From Cladochytrium replicatum (taxonomy: Eukaryota; Chytridiomycota; Chytridiomycetes; Cladochytriales; Cladochytriaceae), in contig JAHLKD010000036.1 in assembly GCA_025526935.1 (NCBI GenBank), positions 62,001 to 126,000 of the forward strand: DNA of 64,000 nucleotides, written 5' to 3'. The translations under genes and the position numbers were made by a program. Every line of letters starts with the position of its first letter. Position 1 is the stretch's first letter. Below are positions 30,014 to 41,264 of the stretch, in pieces. The notes under the pieces are model-generated. The model did no database searches. It was given only the letters and a program-made list of their open reading frames with translations, and was not told the origin of the DNA.

Positions 30014-33000
30014 ATGGGGGATATACTTCCTATTCGCTTTCAAGAGCATGTGCAGGTTCGTATTTCGTTCCACTCTACCTGAGTAATTATGAGATATTCA
30101 CCAAGTCAAATCGTTAAAACAATTGTTCGTGATTTCCTGCTCCCTTCCGTTTGCTATTATCGACTTGCTTTCTTTCGTTCAATTTCGACACCCTTACTTC
30201 CGTTTCTTGGCACATAACCTTACCATGTGTGATGCTCACGTCAGCTCACCGCATTGGGCATCAATGCAGCAAACATTGGATTCAACACGTTGACAATGGA
30301 GTCGGACAAATTCATTTGTGTCCGTGAGAAGGTCGGGGAGCAAAATCAGGTGGTCATTGTCGATATGAGCGATCCCAACAACCTGACAAGGCGACCTATT
30401 ACTGCTGACTCGGCTATCATGAACCCCAACGCAAAGATTATTGCGCTTAAAGGTATTAAGTTTTCAATTCAGCAGTCGCTGTGCCGAGTTTTAATTCTTC
30501 AACTCGCTCACAAAAGCTGGACGACAATTGCAAATATTCAACCTTGAGTTGAAAGCAAAAATCAAAGCTCACATGATGCACGAAGATGTTGTGTTTTGGA
30601 AATGGGTCACTCCAACATTGCTCGGTATCGTGACGGACCACGCAGTGTTCCACTGGACCCTTGAAGGGGAGTCGGCTCCGTTGAAAATGTTTGAACGTCA
30701 CGAGAAGCTCAACGGGTCACAGATCATTAACTACCGCGTCAACGGCGATGAAAAATGGCTTCTTCTCATTGGAATTTCGGCACAGGTTGGCATTGGTGTC
30801 TTGGCGTCAGTAATTGGTCTCATCGAGTTTTTAGTCTGGCCGGGTTGTTGGTAACATGCAGCTGTACTCTCGAGAGCGAGGTGTCAGCCAGCCGCTCGAG
30901 GGACACGCCGCTGCCTTCGCTGAACTGAAATTGGATGGAGCTACAACGCCTTCCAAGCTTTTCACGTTCTCGGTGCGCAGCGAGACCTCAAGCAAGGTAG
31001 ACTATATTGAAGGCAATCTGAGGTATAAGACACTGATCTCAAGGTAATTTGAAGCTTCACATTGTGGAGATTGATCACAAAGAGGGCAACCCTGTCTTCC
31101 AGAAGCGAGCAGTTGACGTATTTTTCCCTCCGGAAGCTGTTGGTGACTTCCCAGTATCGCAGCAAGTCAGCAAAAAATACGGTATTATTTTCGTTGTGAC
31201 AAAGTACGGTTTCATCCATCTGTACGATCTCGAGACCGGTGCATGCATTTTCATGAACCGAATCAGTGGTGACACTATTTTCACCACCACTGAACTCGAA
31301 GCAACCAGCGGCATTATCGGAGTCAACCGCAAAGGACAGGTTAGTTAAAACGAGCTTTGTAGCCGGCTTATTGACTTCAAACTATTAGGTCCTGTCCGTG
31401 AGCGTTGACGAAAACACAATTGTCACATACATTTTGAATGCTCTCAACAACCAAGACCTTGCCTTCAAAATCGCGTCCCGCGGAAACCTTCCTGGTGCTG
31501 ATCACCTTATTCTTGAGCGGTTCAACCAGTGCCTTGCAACTGGCAACTACTCAGAGGCCGCCAAAGTCGCTGCAACTTCACCAAGGGTATGCAGCCACAC
31601 TATTCTGGTGTACTTGAGATGATTAAATTGTTTATAGGGAATTCTTCGAACACCAGCAACGATTGAGCGGTTCAAACAGGTGGCCGTTCCCGCGGGTCAA
31701 ATTTCACCTATCTTGCAGTACTTTGGTATTCTTCTCGAAAAAGGTGAATTGAACCGGGCCGAATCGTTGGAGCTGGCGCGACCCGTGCTCCAGCAGGGAA
31801 GGAAACAGCTTCTTGAGCGATGGCTGAAAGAGGACAAGGTAGATCACTTGTTTCAGATTTTGAGACTGATTCTAATCAAGTTCACTATTTTATTTATAGC
31901 TGGAATGCAGTGAGGAGCTGGGTGACATTGTTAAGGCCCACGACCTTACCTTGGCACTCTCTGTGTACTTGCGCGCAAACGTGCCTTCAAAGGTAATGCG
32001 AATCCGACTTCTGATAAGATGATTTGGTTTAACGGTTCTTTGCAGGTCATTTCTTGCTTTGCAGAGACTGGACAGTACAACAAAATCATTCTGTATGCCA
32101 AGAAGGTCGGCTACCAACCGGACTACCAGTATCTTCTCCAGTACATCCTTCGCTTGGACCCTGACAAGGGTGCCGAGTTCGCCTCCTTGCTCGTGAACGA
32201 CGAGGGCGGACCGGCGCTCTCTGTTGAACAGATCACGGATGTGTTTACTGCCATGGGAATGGTTCAACAGGCCACCTCTTTCCTGTTGGATGCGCTCAAG
32301 GATAACAAGCCCGAACATGGAGCGTTGCAGACCAAACTTCTCGAGATGAACTTGCTGAACTACCCGCAAGTCGCCGAAGCTATCTTGGGCAATGAGATGT
32401 TCACGCATTACGATCGTGCGTACATTGCGACTCTCTGTGAGAAGGCTGGGTTGTACCAACGGGTAAGGAGACGAAGTCGCTGTAACTCTCGGGATTTGGT
32501 TCAATGTATTAATTCCAGGCGTTGGAGCATTACACTGACATCTACGATATAACTCGTACGATCGTGCACACCAACTTATTGAATCCTGAGGTAATATTCT
32601 ATTCCAACGGCAATGAAAGTTGCTAAACGTAGCGCATGTTTCCAAGTGGGTTGTGAACTACTTTGGTCGTCTCACTGTCGAGCAGTCAATTGCCTGTCTT
32701 CGTGAAATGCTTGCGAACAACATGCGTCAGAACCTTCAGGTGGTTGTGCAGGTGGCCACCAAATACTCGGATCACTTGGGTGCTCAGCAGCTCATCGAGC
32801 TCTTTGAGAATGCAAAGACCTCTGAAGGTGAGAGCATGGTTATCCGTTCAACATTTTTGTCTGACAGGACTTCGATGTCAGGCTTGTACTACTACCTTGG
32901 CTCCGTTGTCAACCTTAGCGCCGACCCTGAAGTTCACTTCAAGTACATCCAAGCCGCCTGCCGTACTGGCCAGCTGAAGGAAGTCGAACGCATTTGCCGT

Positions 33001-36000
33001 GAGAGCAACGTGTACGACCCTGAGCGCGTGAAGAACTTCTTGAAGGAAGCAAAGTTAAGTGATCAGCTCCCGCTGATCATTGTCTGCGATCGCCATAACT
33101 TTGTCCACGACCTCGTTCTCTTCCTGTATCAGAACAACCTGTACAAGTACATTGAGATCTACGTGCAAAAGGTGAACCCGGCTCGCACTCCTCAGGTCAT
33201 CGGAGCGCTTCTCGACGTTGACTGTGACGAGAGCGTCATCAAGAGCCTTTTGTCGTCTGTCCGCGCTCAGAGCGTGCCGGTTAGCGAGCTCGTGGAGGAA
33301 GTCGAGAAGCGTAACCGCTTGAAGATGCTTGCGCAGTGGTTGGAAGCCCGTGTTTTGGAGGGTGTTACGGACTCGCATGTTTACAATGCAATTGCCAAGA
33401 TTTACATTGACACCAACAACAACCCAGAGCGATTCCTTCGCGAGAACCAGGTAGGACAATTATGGAAATTGCAATATGGGAGGTCATGACTAATGATCAT
33501 ATTACAAGTTCTACGATGCGCTTGTGGTCGGCAAGTACTGCGAGAAGCGTGACCCGTACCTTGCCTTCATTGCATACGAACGCGGGCAGTGCGACATGGA
33601 GTTAATCAACATCACCAACGAGAACTCAATGTTCAAGCACCAGGCACGTTACCTGGTGAAGAGGCGCGCACAGGACCTTTGGACGTACGCTCTGCGTCCT
33701 GACAACCACCACCGCCGTCAGCTTGTTGACCAGGTATCTGATTACGCGGAAAGAAGCATTTTTAAGGTTATTTATACAGTGTCCAAAATTTAGGTCGTTG
33801 CCACCGCGCTCCCAGAGACACAGGACCCTGAAGATGTGTCTGTTACTGTCAAGGCTTTCATGAGTGCGGAACTGCCAAACGAGCTCATTGAACTTCTCGA
33901 GAAACTGGTTTTGGAGGGCTCCGCATTCAGCGACAACCGCAACTTGCAGAACTTGCTCATTCTTACCGCTATTAAGGTAACTTGTCATCACTATATCGAC
34001 GTTGAACGTTTGCTCAGAGGTGTTTCCACAGTCTGACAAGACCCGTGTGATGGACTACATCACCCGTCTTGACAACTTTGACGCACCTGACATTGCAAAC
34101 ATTGCTGTCGGCAGTGAGCTGTTCGAGGAAGCGTTCACGATCTACAAGAAGTACGACCAGCATGTCAACGCCGTTGTGGTCCTTTTGAGTAACATTGGGA
34201 ACTTGGACCGTGCGTACGAGTACGCCGAGCGTGTCGACAAGCCTGAAGTGTGGAGCAAGTTGGGCAAGGCGCAACTCGAACGCTTCTTGCTGAAGGAGGC
34301 AATCGGTACGCGGGGAGACTAAATCTGGTAGATTTTAACACTGACCCCTCTTTTCAAGATTCATACCTCAAGGCGGATGACCCAACCAACCACGTCGAAG
34401 TCATTGGCGTCGCCAACCAATCCGGCAAGTACGATGAACTTGTCCGGTTCCTCCAGATGGCACGGAAGAAGATCCGCGAGCCGCTTGTTGAGAGCGAGCT
34501 TGTGTACGCGTTCGCGAAGACAAACCGTTTGATTGAGCTTGAGGAGTTCATTTCCAGCCCGAACATTGCACAGGTATTTGACACCAATCCCTGAATATAG
34601 GTGGATGCTTATCTGCTCGGAACAGATCCAGAACATTGGCGAGCGCTGCTACGAGAACAAAATGTTCGAAGCTGCGAGGATTCTGTTCACGAATGTTTCA
34701 AACTGGGCACGCTTGGCGACTACCCTTGTTCACCTCAACGAATTCCAAGCTGCTGTCGATTGTGCTCGAAAGGCGAACTCCACAAAGTGAGTAATCAACG
34801 ACTGTTTATCCTTATAATCTTGCTGATGCGTTTGTTGAAAAAAAGAGTTTGGAAGGAAGTCAGTGCGGCGTGCGTGGAGAACCAGGAGTTCCGGCTTGCC
34901 CAAATCTGTGGTTTGAACTTGATCATCCACGCCGAAGAGCTCGAGAACTTGATCCGCCAATACGAACGTCGTGGATACTTTGAGGAGCTCATGTCGCTTA
35001 TTGAAGCCGGACTTGGTCTCGAGCGTGCACACATGGGCATGTTCACCGAACTCGGCATTCTTTACTCCAAGTACCGCTCAGACAGGCTGATGGAGCACCT
35101 CCGACTCTTCTGGCAGCGCATCAACATCCCCAAAGTGATTCGAGCGTGTGAGAACGGTCACTTGTGGAGTGAGCTGGTGTTCCTGTACACGCACTACGAC
35201 GAGTACGACAACGCCGCTTTGACGATCATGTCGCACTCAGCTGATTCCTGGGAGCATGCCACATTCAAGGACATTGTTGTGAAGGTCGCAAACATTGAGA
35301 TTTACTACAAGGTTGGGGCCAAAATCCTCTCTCTGTGTGTAAGTTAGCTGGATTTAAACACTCTTCGCTGCAGGCTCTGCGCTTCTATCTTGAGGAGCAA
35401 CCTCTTCTTCTGAACGACCTCTTGGTGGTCTTGACACCACGCATTGATCACACTCGCGTTGTGTCTATGTTTACGAAGACGAACAACTTGCCTTTGATCA
35501 AGCAGTACCTGATTTCTGTGCAGCAGGTCAGCAAAGGAAGCTTTAGAATTTAGTGGTATTCCTGAAATGCAAATTTTTAATTCATCCCAGGCGAACAACC
35601 AAGCTGTGAACTCAGCATATCATGATCTGTTGATTGAGGAGGAGGACTACAAATCTCTCCGTGACGCAATCGACAATTTTGACAATTTTGACAATATTTC
35701 GCTTGCCCAACGTCTTGAGAAGCATGAGCTGATTGAGTTCAGGCGTATCGCCGCTCACCTCTACAAGGTATTTCGAATGTCGTTATTGATGTTTTGTGTG
35801 TTAAGCCTGAAACTTTTCCAGCGCAACAAGCGGTGGAAGCAATCTATTGCACTTTCAAAGACGGACAAGCTGTTCAAGGATGCAATGGACACCGCAGCAG
35901 AGTCGAAGGACAGTGAGATTGCAGAGGAGCTTCTGCGCTACTTTGTCTCGATCGAGCGCAAGGACTGCTTCACCACTTGTCTGTATGCCTGCTACGACCT

Positions 36001-36402
36001 TCTTCGCCCAGACGTTGTTTTGGAGGTCGCATGGAGACACGGCTGGCAAGACTTTTCAATGCCGTTCATGATTCAGGTCATGCGCGAGTACTTCACAAAG
36101 GTAACTTTTCTGACATTCATTAGTTTTCGTATTTATAATGGACACGGGTAGGTTGACACACTGGAGAAAGTTAACCAAGAGCTTCTAACGAAGAACGAGG
36201 AGAAAGAAAAGGGTACAGCAAGCAAACTGGGATTTATGATTCGTTCCGTGCTAACATTGTATTGCTTCCAGAGTCGACTCTTATCACTCCGGGCGGAGTC
36301 GGCAACCCACTGATGTTGACCTACGGGTCACCAGCACCGTATGGAGGAGCAGCACCTCCGGGAGGCATGGGTTTCCCGGCCAACGGCTACGGTGGATTCT
36401 GA
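30014..36402 (+). CDS. CLTC: Clathrin heavy chain
   Basis: About 20 short GT-AG introns split a full-length clathrin heavy chain of roughly 1,680 residues. The start, [14 protein letters not shown], is typical. The terminal beta-propeller follows ([55 protein letters not shown]), then the linker and seven clathrin repeats ([99 protein letters not shown]), and the proximal leg and trimerisation part ([18 protein letters not shown]). It ends in a Gly/Pro-rich tail ([16 protein letters not shown]) before TGA at 36400-36402. The protein coats endocytic and Golgi vesicles. The DNFDNFDN run near 35680 looks like a small in-frame duplication of a conserved DNFDN. The gene looks intact and well conserved. 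Confidence 0.97.
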
Positions 36403-36891
36403 TGAAGGGTTCGTGATGGTGAACAGGAGAGGGAAGATATTTCGACTTCATATTATCTTTTTAAAACCACACCACGTACTTTCTCAGTGTTTCAAAGAAA
36501 AAAAGAAATGCATGTCAGCGACTTGATGAACATGTTGCTGTTATGTGTGCAATTATAAGCTTTTGGTCACTTTTTCATGTTATAGTAGTAGGCCTTCGAG
36601 TAAGTTGGATGCCGTGTTTAATCGTTGGACTTCATGAGTTTTCTTGCTTCTTTTCTCCCACATTTTCTTCAAATCTGTTTTGGTTTCCGACCCGGAACAC
36701 CAAAGGCCACTTCATATTTTTTTTTTTACTTTCAGATTCGCTGATAATTGAAGTCGATTCTTCCTTTCTTCACTCTAACTGTCTGCGGTAATATTTTGAG
36801 TGAACAATGAATTTCATGGAAGATGTAATTTCATAATAGGGCACTATTCAAAGGTTCTGTTCATAAAGTATCTTTTGAAACCAACAGCTGT
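36403..36891. other. 3' flank of clathrin heavy chain, no gene
   Basis: T-rich sequence suits a 3' UTR and intergenic spacer between the clathrin stop and the tRNA. No frame with recognisable content is present. Confidence 0.5.
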
Positions 36892-36985
36892 GCTCCTGTA
36901 GCTCAGTAGGTTTAGAGCGTGGTGCTTATAGGGGTGATCCTCCTATGCTACGCCAAGGTCGGGTGTTCGATCCTCCCCTGGAGCA
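36892..36985 (+). tRNA. tRNA-Ile(UAU) with a 19-bp intron
   Basis: Acceptor GCTCCTG pairs with CTGGAGC, with one U-U mismatch. The D-arm is GCTC...GAGC. The anticodon stem TGGTG/CGCCA encloses loop CTTATA-A with anticodon TAT. Between positions 37 and 38 sit 19 extra bases, the canonical tRNA intron site. The T-arm is GGGTG-TTCGATC-CTCCC, also with one U-U mismatch, and A73 follows. It decodes the rare AUA codon; eukaryotic tRNA-Ile(UAU) genes typically carry introns. Confidence 0.85.
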
Positions 36986-37141
36986 CAAATGCCACACCAT
37001 TGCCACCGCCCTATTAATTGGTGATAACTTTTGTGCATAAGAAGAAAAGAGGTGATTTTTGAGGGTGTAAGAGGAGATGAATAGCTCTGAATGTCATTCT
37101 GAATATAATCCAAAAATTCTATAAATGTACAAGAAAAACTG

Positions 37142-37749
37142 TCACTTGGAGTTTTTGATTGCATTAAGCGAAGCGGCCGAGGCGGGACCAGCGTTCTTCA
37201 ACACCTTTCCACGCTGGTGTTCAACCTCTCCGGCAGTTTGGGTACCCAATGCGTTGTCGATGCGGGCAATAACGAATTGAAGGTAGAACTTCACCCCCTT
37301 AAAAACCAGAACATTGAGGAAACACACAGCGCTGTCAGAAGCGAACGAACCTTGATACGCTGAAGGGTCCCAGTAACTTTCTTGCTATCCGACTCCCTCA
37401 CGGCGACTTCGTTGGCAAGGTAAACATTGAGAGCGTTGCGGAGGCGGGCAATCTGTGTGCTCGCCAGACTGGTCTTGGTGAGTTTTGTTGTGGAAACGGG
37501 GAACACTCGGAGGGCAAAGTCGAGCTGGTTCTCGTTGGGGGAGGCGTTAACGTCGACAGAGGAGAAGCGAAGGTTCCCGGCGATGAAGTCGGGAAGGCCG
37601 GTTATAGCTAATCTCTTGGAGTTGTCGGACTTGACGACACCAGCAAGCTGCTGCTTGACCTTGGCGACTTCGGGAGGGAGCACGGCAGCGGAAGCGAGTG
37701 CGAGCAATGTGCCGAAAATGGCCAACAACAGTGGGAGACGAGCGTGCAT
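37142..37749 (-). CDS. Secreted protein of about 184 residues, unknown family
   Basis: Two exons (37749-37351 and 37297-37142) with a 53-base GT-AG intron join as LQRIK-GVKFYLQFVIARIDNALG. The N-terminus MHARLPLLLAIFGTLLALASA is a strong signal peptide. The mature part has no cysteine pairs in visible motifs and is Ala/Val/Lys-rich, with an amphipathic look (IARLRNALNVYLANEVAV). I do not recognise a family; a cystatin-like fold is imaginable but not supported by a QxVxG motif. An upstream in-frame extension to 37815 is unlikely, because the ATG at 37749 starts the signal peptide. Confidence 0.7.
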
Positions 37750-37814
37750 CTTGAGTATGGAATAGGCAAGTTGGGGACCCTCAACTGAATTTTTTTGCGG
37801 CTCGTTTTGCCGCA

Positions 37815-38078
37815 CACAAGAATTTTTTTCGGACGTGTGGGAGAGAAGACACTCCAGTTATGCGTTGAAATATATTTTGTGAAAGAGATGAAATACAATA
37901 GCGAAGTTGGTTATCACCAGTTCCGTAACATCCGGCTCTATCTTTGCTGGCTTGTTCTTGTCGTGAAAGGAGGCGATTGCAACGTATCGATCATTGTACC
38001 TGAACAAAGTCATCTTTTGACAAGCTCCCTGATCAAGCCTTTTGTGTTGTGTAGTTGGACAGGCCGCAACAACTTACT
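37815..38078. other. Spacer without a gene
   Basis: Short frames only. It ends at the TAAGG terminus of the hAT relic. Confidence 0.4.
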
Positions 38079-38320
38079 TAAGGGGCGGGTTTTCGGGTCA
38101 TCTGCGTCAGGGTCAAGAAATTTTTCAGGTCTGATCCGGTCAGTTATCGAGTCAAGATGCTGTTATCAACCTTATAGTAAACCTTCACTAGGCCGCCTCA
38201 ACCGCTCTGTAGTCCGACATGCTATCAACATCTGCAGCTGATGAAAGCATTGATGGTTGAACCGATCCAGCTGCAGGCTCCCGTTGCGCTGAAGAGTCAG
38301 CAACACTATGTGCTGCATCC
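38079..38320 (-). mobile_element. Relic of the same hAT family
   Basis: It begins TAAGGGGCGGGTTTTCGGGTC, a version of the hAT terminus at 6099, with GGGTC-like sequence after it. From about 38160 to 38315 it is antisense to the transposase region 7397-7545, for instance GATGGTTGAACCGATCCAGC. Everything between is deleted. The other end and a target duplication are not visible. Confidence 0.7.
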
Positions 38321-38479
38321 TTGTGGTTTTGTTGCTGATTGATCCTGCCGTTGCCAAATCATAGGTGCTTCGTATATGTGCCCAGGAATCAACTCGAGCA
38401 TGCAATACTACAAGTCAAACATGAGGCAGTTTCGAGAGTGTCCGCGATCCTGTTTCGAATCACTGTGACCCTGATACAG

Positions 38480-39237
38480 ACAAGAGTCGTTTCATTTGAG
38501 CGCAAGAGATACAGCTTACCGAGACGCCTGCATGCATCGAAATTTGACTTTGAACCAATTGTATCCCGACAATTTTGTCAAAAATCTGAAAAGCGTAATA
38601 AAGAGCCCGTTGACCCATCCTCCAAATGACCAGGCATTGGTCGAAGAGTTGGGACATGTGGAGCCGACGTGTTGAAGGGCAAACTTCCGGACGCGGAGGA
38701 AGACATTGTTCTATTCGAGCAGGTTACAAAATTACAACCAGCAGACAATGCGGTTTTGTAGTTATCGATCTACTCACAGTAAATCGATATGATTTCCGTA
38801 AACATTATTTTAAACCACATTCCCAGGTTTTGTGCGTGTCGGTTGACCTGTCGTCACCGAACGGTGAATTCGGCCATTCTCTTCCACAGTGCTTTCCAGC
38901 CAGGAGCAAATGAACAAGATCATCGAGGTTCGTGAATGTGTTTCACAGGCATCTTTGGTCTCGGGTGATGCCCTAACGCATTTATAGGACACATGTGGTC
39001 ATTGCAGTTCGAGGTAAACACTATCAGGTACACAACCAATCCTTACAACAAACACATCGGACGCACCCTGTGAGTGGGACACCGCTTTCCAAGATTGGTG
39101 GTAGCGGTGGGCTTGTTGGAGGAGCGACAGGAGGAGTAGTGCAGGTGTGGATTGACCAGAAAGTGGTGTACGTTGGGAAGCCAAAGCTGGTCAGAGACAT
39201 AATTTTCATGGCTGCAGCACTCAGCGGAAAGCGATGA
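38480..39237 (+). CDS. Unidentified multi-exon gene
   Basis: Several coherent open stretches in plus-strand frames look like exons of one gene: CMHRNLTLNQLYPDNFVKNL with KSVIKSPLTHPPNDQALVEE (38520-38665), then LKGKLPDAEEDIVLFEQVTK (about 38670-38760), QEQMNKIIED-TWSLQFEVNT across an intron ending near 38988, and a last exon ending GGATGGVVQVWIDQKVVYVG and then PKLVRDIIFMAAALSGKR (stop at 39235-39237). I do not recognise a family. The first methionine and exact exon borders are uncertain, and a decayed gene is possible, because one stop follows the first stretch. Confidence 0.4.
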
Positions 39238-40269
39238 ACATCTTTGAAAACCTATCTATTTAACATGATTAATTGAACAAACATTGTATATTGATGAATC
39301 ACAATGTACAAACATAACCGAACGCTGTAAGAGAAGAGGTAGTCAATAACACTGACCAATTTCATATGAGACGAGAAGTGATCAACAAAAGAGGAGCTCA
39401 GACATCCAAGGAAGGTACGTCTATGATCCGTCATTAGGAGAGACACCTATCAGCGACAAAACCAGCCGACACGAAAAGCAAACACACACTCGGTGCACAA
39501 GATTCCATCCTCGAGTTTCCTCAAGGTGGGTCAGGAATCAATGCGTGCTTTGAGATACAGTGAGCCCGTGGACGCCAGTTGTCATATTGCGTCAAGGACC
39601 CCATAACTAGCCCTACGGTGGAAACTGCGAAGTGGAAACGAAAAACTTCATCGTCGCCCCCTAAACAAGAACAAAAAAGGGTACAATCTGCAAAAACTCA
39701 CCTGGGTAAGGCAACCCGAGAGATCAGAGCAAATGACACCTATAGGAACGGAGAGTTTGTTTAGCAAAAGCATCTGAAAGAGTCGAAAGCGATGGGCGAG
39801 AAGAGAAAGCAAAGCGGAAGGCGGGTCAGGTTTCCTGGCTTGGAATAACTCACTCCGAAGAGTAAGCGCAGGTTTTCGGCATGGTCGATACGCCGGGGAA
39901 AGAATAGTGTCATCGTTCCCGACCTCCCACACAGATCACGCACAGAAGCATCGAACTCACCTGTAAAGAGATGTGACGGGTGGAAAGAGGGGAATTGAAG
40001 CCGAATTTATACAAGAAGAACAGAGGTAGTGGCGCAGAGAGACAGAAAAGGAAAGGAAAAGTCAGGAAAAGAGGGTTGGTAAATGTCGAAGGGAGACTAA
40101 GTGGGTTATGTGAGAGTCAGTCTGGGGAGTGCATCATTGCCGCACTCCGATCACATATTCAAGTATAATAATCAATATTAACAAATCGCTTCCCCTGCCA
40201 TTAAGGGTCACGTGCCACTTACCCTTCTCGTCAAAACCCTCTTCACCTCAAAATCAACACTCGGCAATA
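39238..40269. other. Intergenic, upstream of the calmodulin gene
   Basis: No supported gene. GGTCACGTGCC near 40207, about 60 bases before the calmodulin start, contains a CACGTG E-box-like hexamer, but no function can be shown from sequence alone. Confidence 0.4.
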
Positions 40270-40794
40270 ATGGCAAACAAGTTCAAGGACGAGCAGGTGT
40301 CAGAGTTCAAGGAGGCATTCTCGCTGTTCGACAGCGATACCGACGGCTTCATTAGCTACGCTGGTGAGTTGATGTGACATTTTGCTGGCATATTCGAGAT
40401 CCCTAAACGTTGTGCTCATCCGCTTTGGATGATAGAGCTGAACACCGTTGTTCGGTCTCTGGGTGCCAACATCACCAATGCCGAGCTCGCAGCCCTTGCC
40501 AAGGCCGTCGACACGGACAAGTCGAACAACATCGACTTCGCCGAGTTTATTGAGATCATGGCCCGCGCCAACGCCACTAAGACCGACGTCAACGCCGAGG
40601 TCAAGCAGGCCTTCCAGGTATTCGACAAGGGCAACAAGGGCTTCATCCTCGCCTCCGAACTCCGTCACGTTCTCACCTCCCTCGGCGAGAAGCTCTCCAA
40701 CGACGAGGTGAACGAGCTCATCCGTGAAATCGACGTCGACGGAACTGGTCAGATCAAGTTCGACGCCTTCTCGCGCTACCTCCTCGGAAAGTAA
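40270..40794 (+). CDS. Calmodulin (divergent C-lobe)
   Basis: Exons 40270-40363 and 40436-40794 join through a 72-base GT-AG intron into 150 residues, close to the usual 149. Loop 1 ([12 protein letters not shown]) and loop 2 ([12 protein letters not shown]) keep the Ca2+-ligand positions. Loop 3 ([12 protein letters not shown]) has Gly and Lys at positions 3 and 5 in place of Asp/Asn. Loop 4 ([12 protein letters not shown]) ends in Ala instead of Glu at position 12. So the N-lobe should bind calcium, while the C-lobe probably binds weakly or not at all. The central linker is [10 protein letters not shown]. It is a cytosolic calcium sensor or, given the C-lobe, a calmodulin-like light chain. 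The protein looks intact and is not a pseudogene. Confidence 0.9.
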
Positions 40795-41264
40795 ACTTTC
40801 TTTCGGTACCTCGGAGCTCCTACCAAAAAAATGGTGAAAATAAAAGTGTGTGGGATTGGGAGCGGAATTGTGAATGGATATGTTTTGGATTTGGCGGGCA
40901 ATCTTCCTTGACAATTTTGGACTTGCAGTTTCTGATTGTTAGAGCGCCTACCTTCTGGAGTTTGGGGAAAGCTGGTGTGGAGAGAGCACATGGATGTAAA
41001 TTGTGAGTGTACCATCTTCTGGATTCCTTTTTGTTTGCATTTTGTAATGTACTTTATCCCCACATCAGGTATGCCCCCAACCCAACCCATTCTACCTTCA
41101 TTTAACAGTCTCTTTCTTGACCTCACTCACTCACTAAAGTAGACATTTTCACTCTAATGTGAACGGTTCTTTAATTCTGTTCCGTTTTTTCTTCTTTCAA
41201 TAAATACTATTAAAAAATTAAGTATTGATATCCCATCCCTGTCTCGAGGCTTGGTGTCAGCAAG
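40795..41264. other. Spacer between calmodulin and the F-box gene
   Basis: Presumed 3' UTR and spacer. AATAAATA near 41199 could serve as a polyadenylation signal. No gene seen. Confidence 0.4.

Noticed and set aside
31890-32645. 251-codon minus-strand open frame inside clathrin
   Set aside because: It lies wholly opposite conserved clathrin exons and has no independent features.
40270-40794. Calmodulin-like gene as a pseudogene
   Set aside because: Frame, intron and length are intact; only ligand residues in loops 3 and 4 changed.
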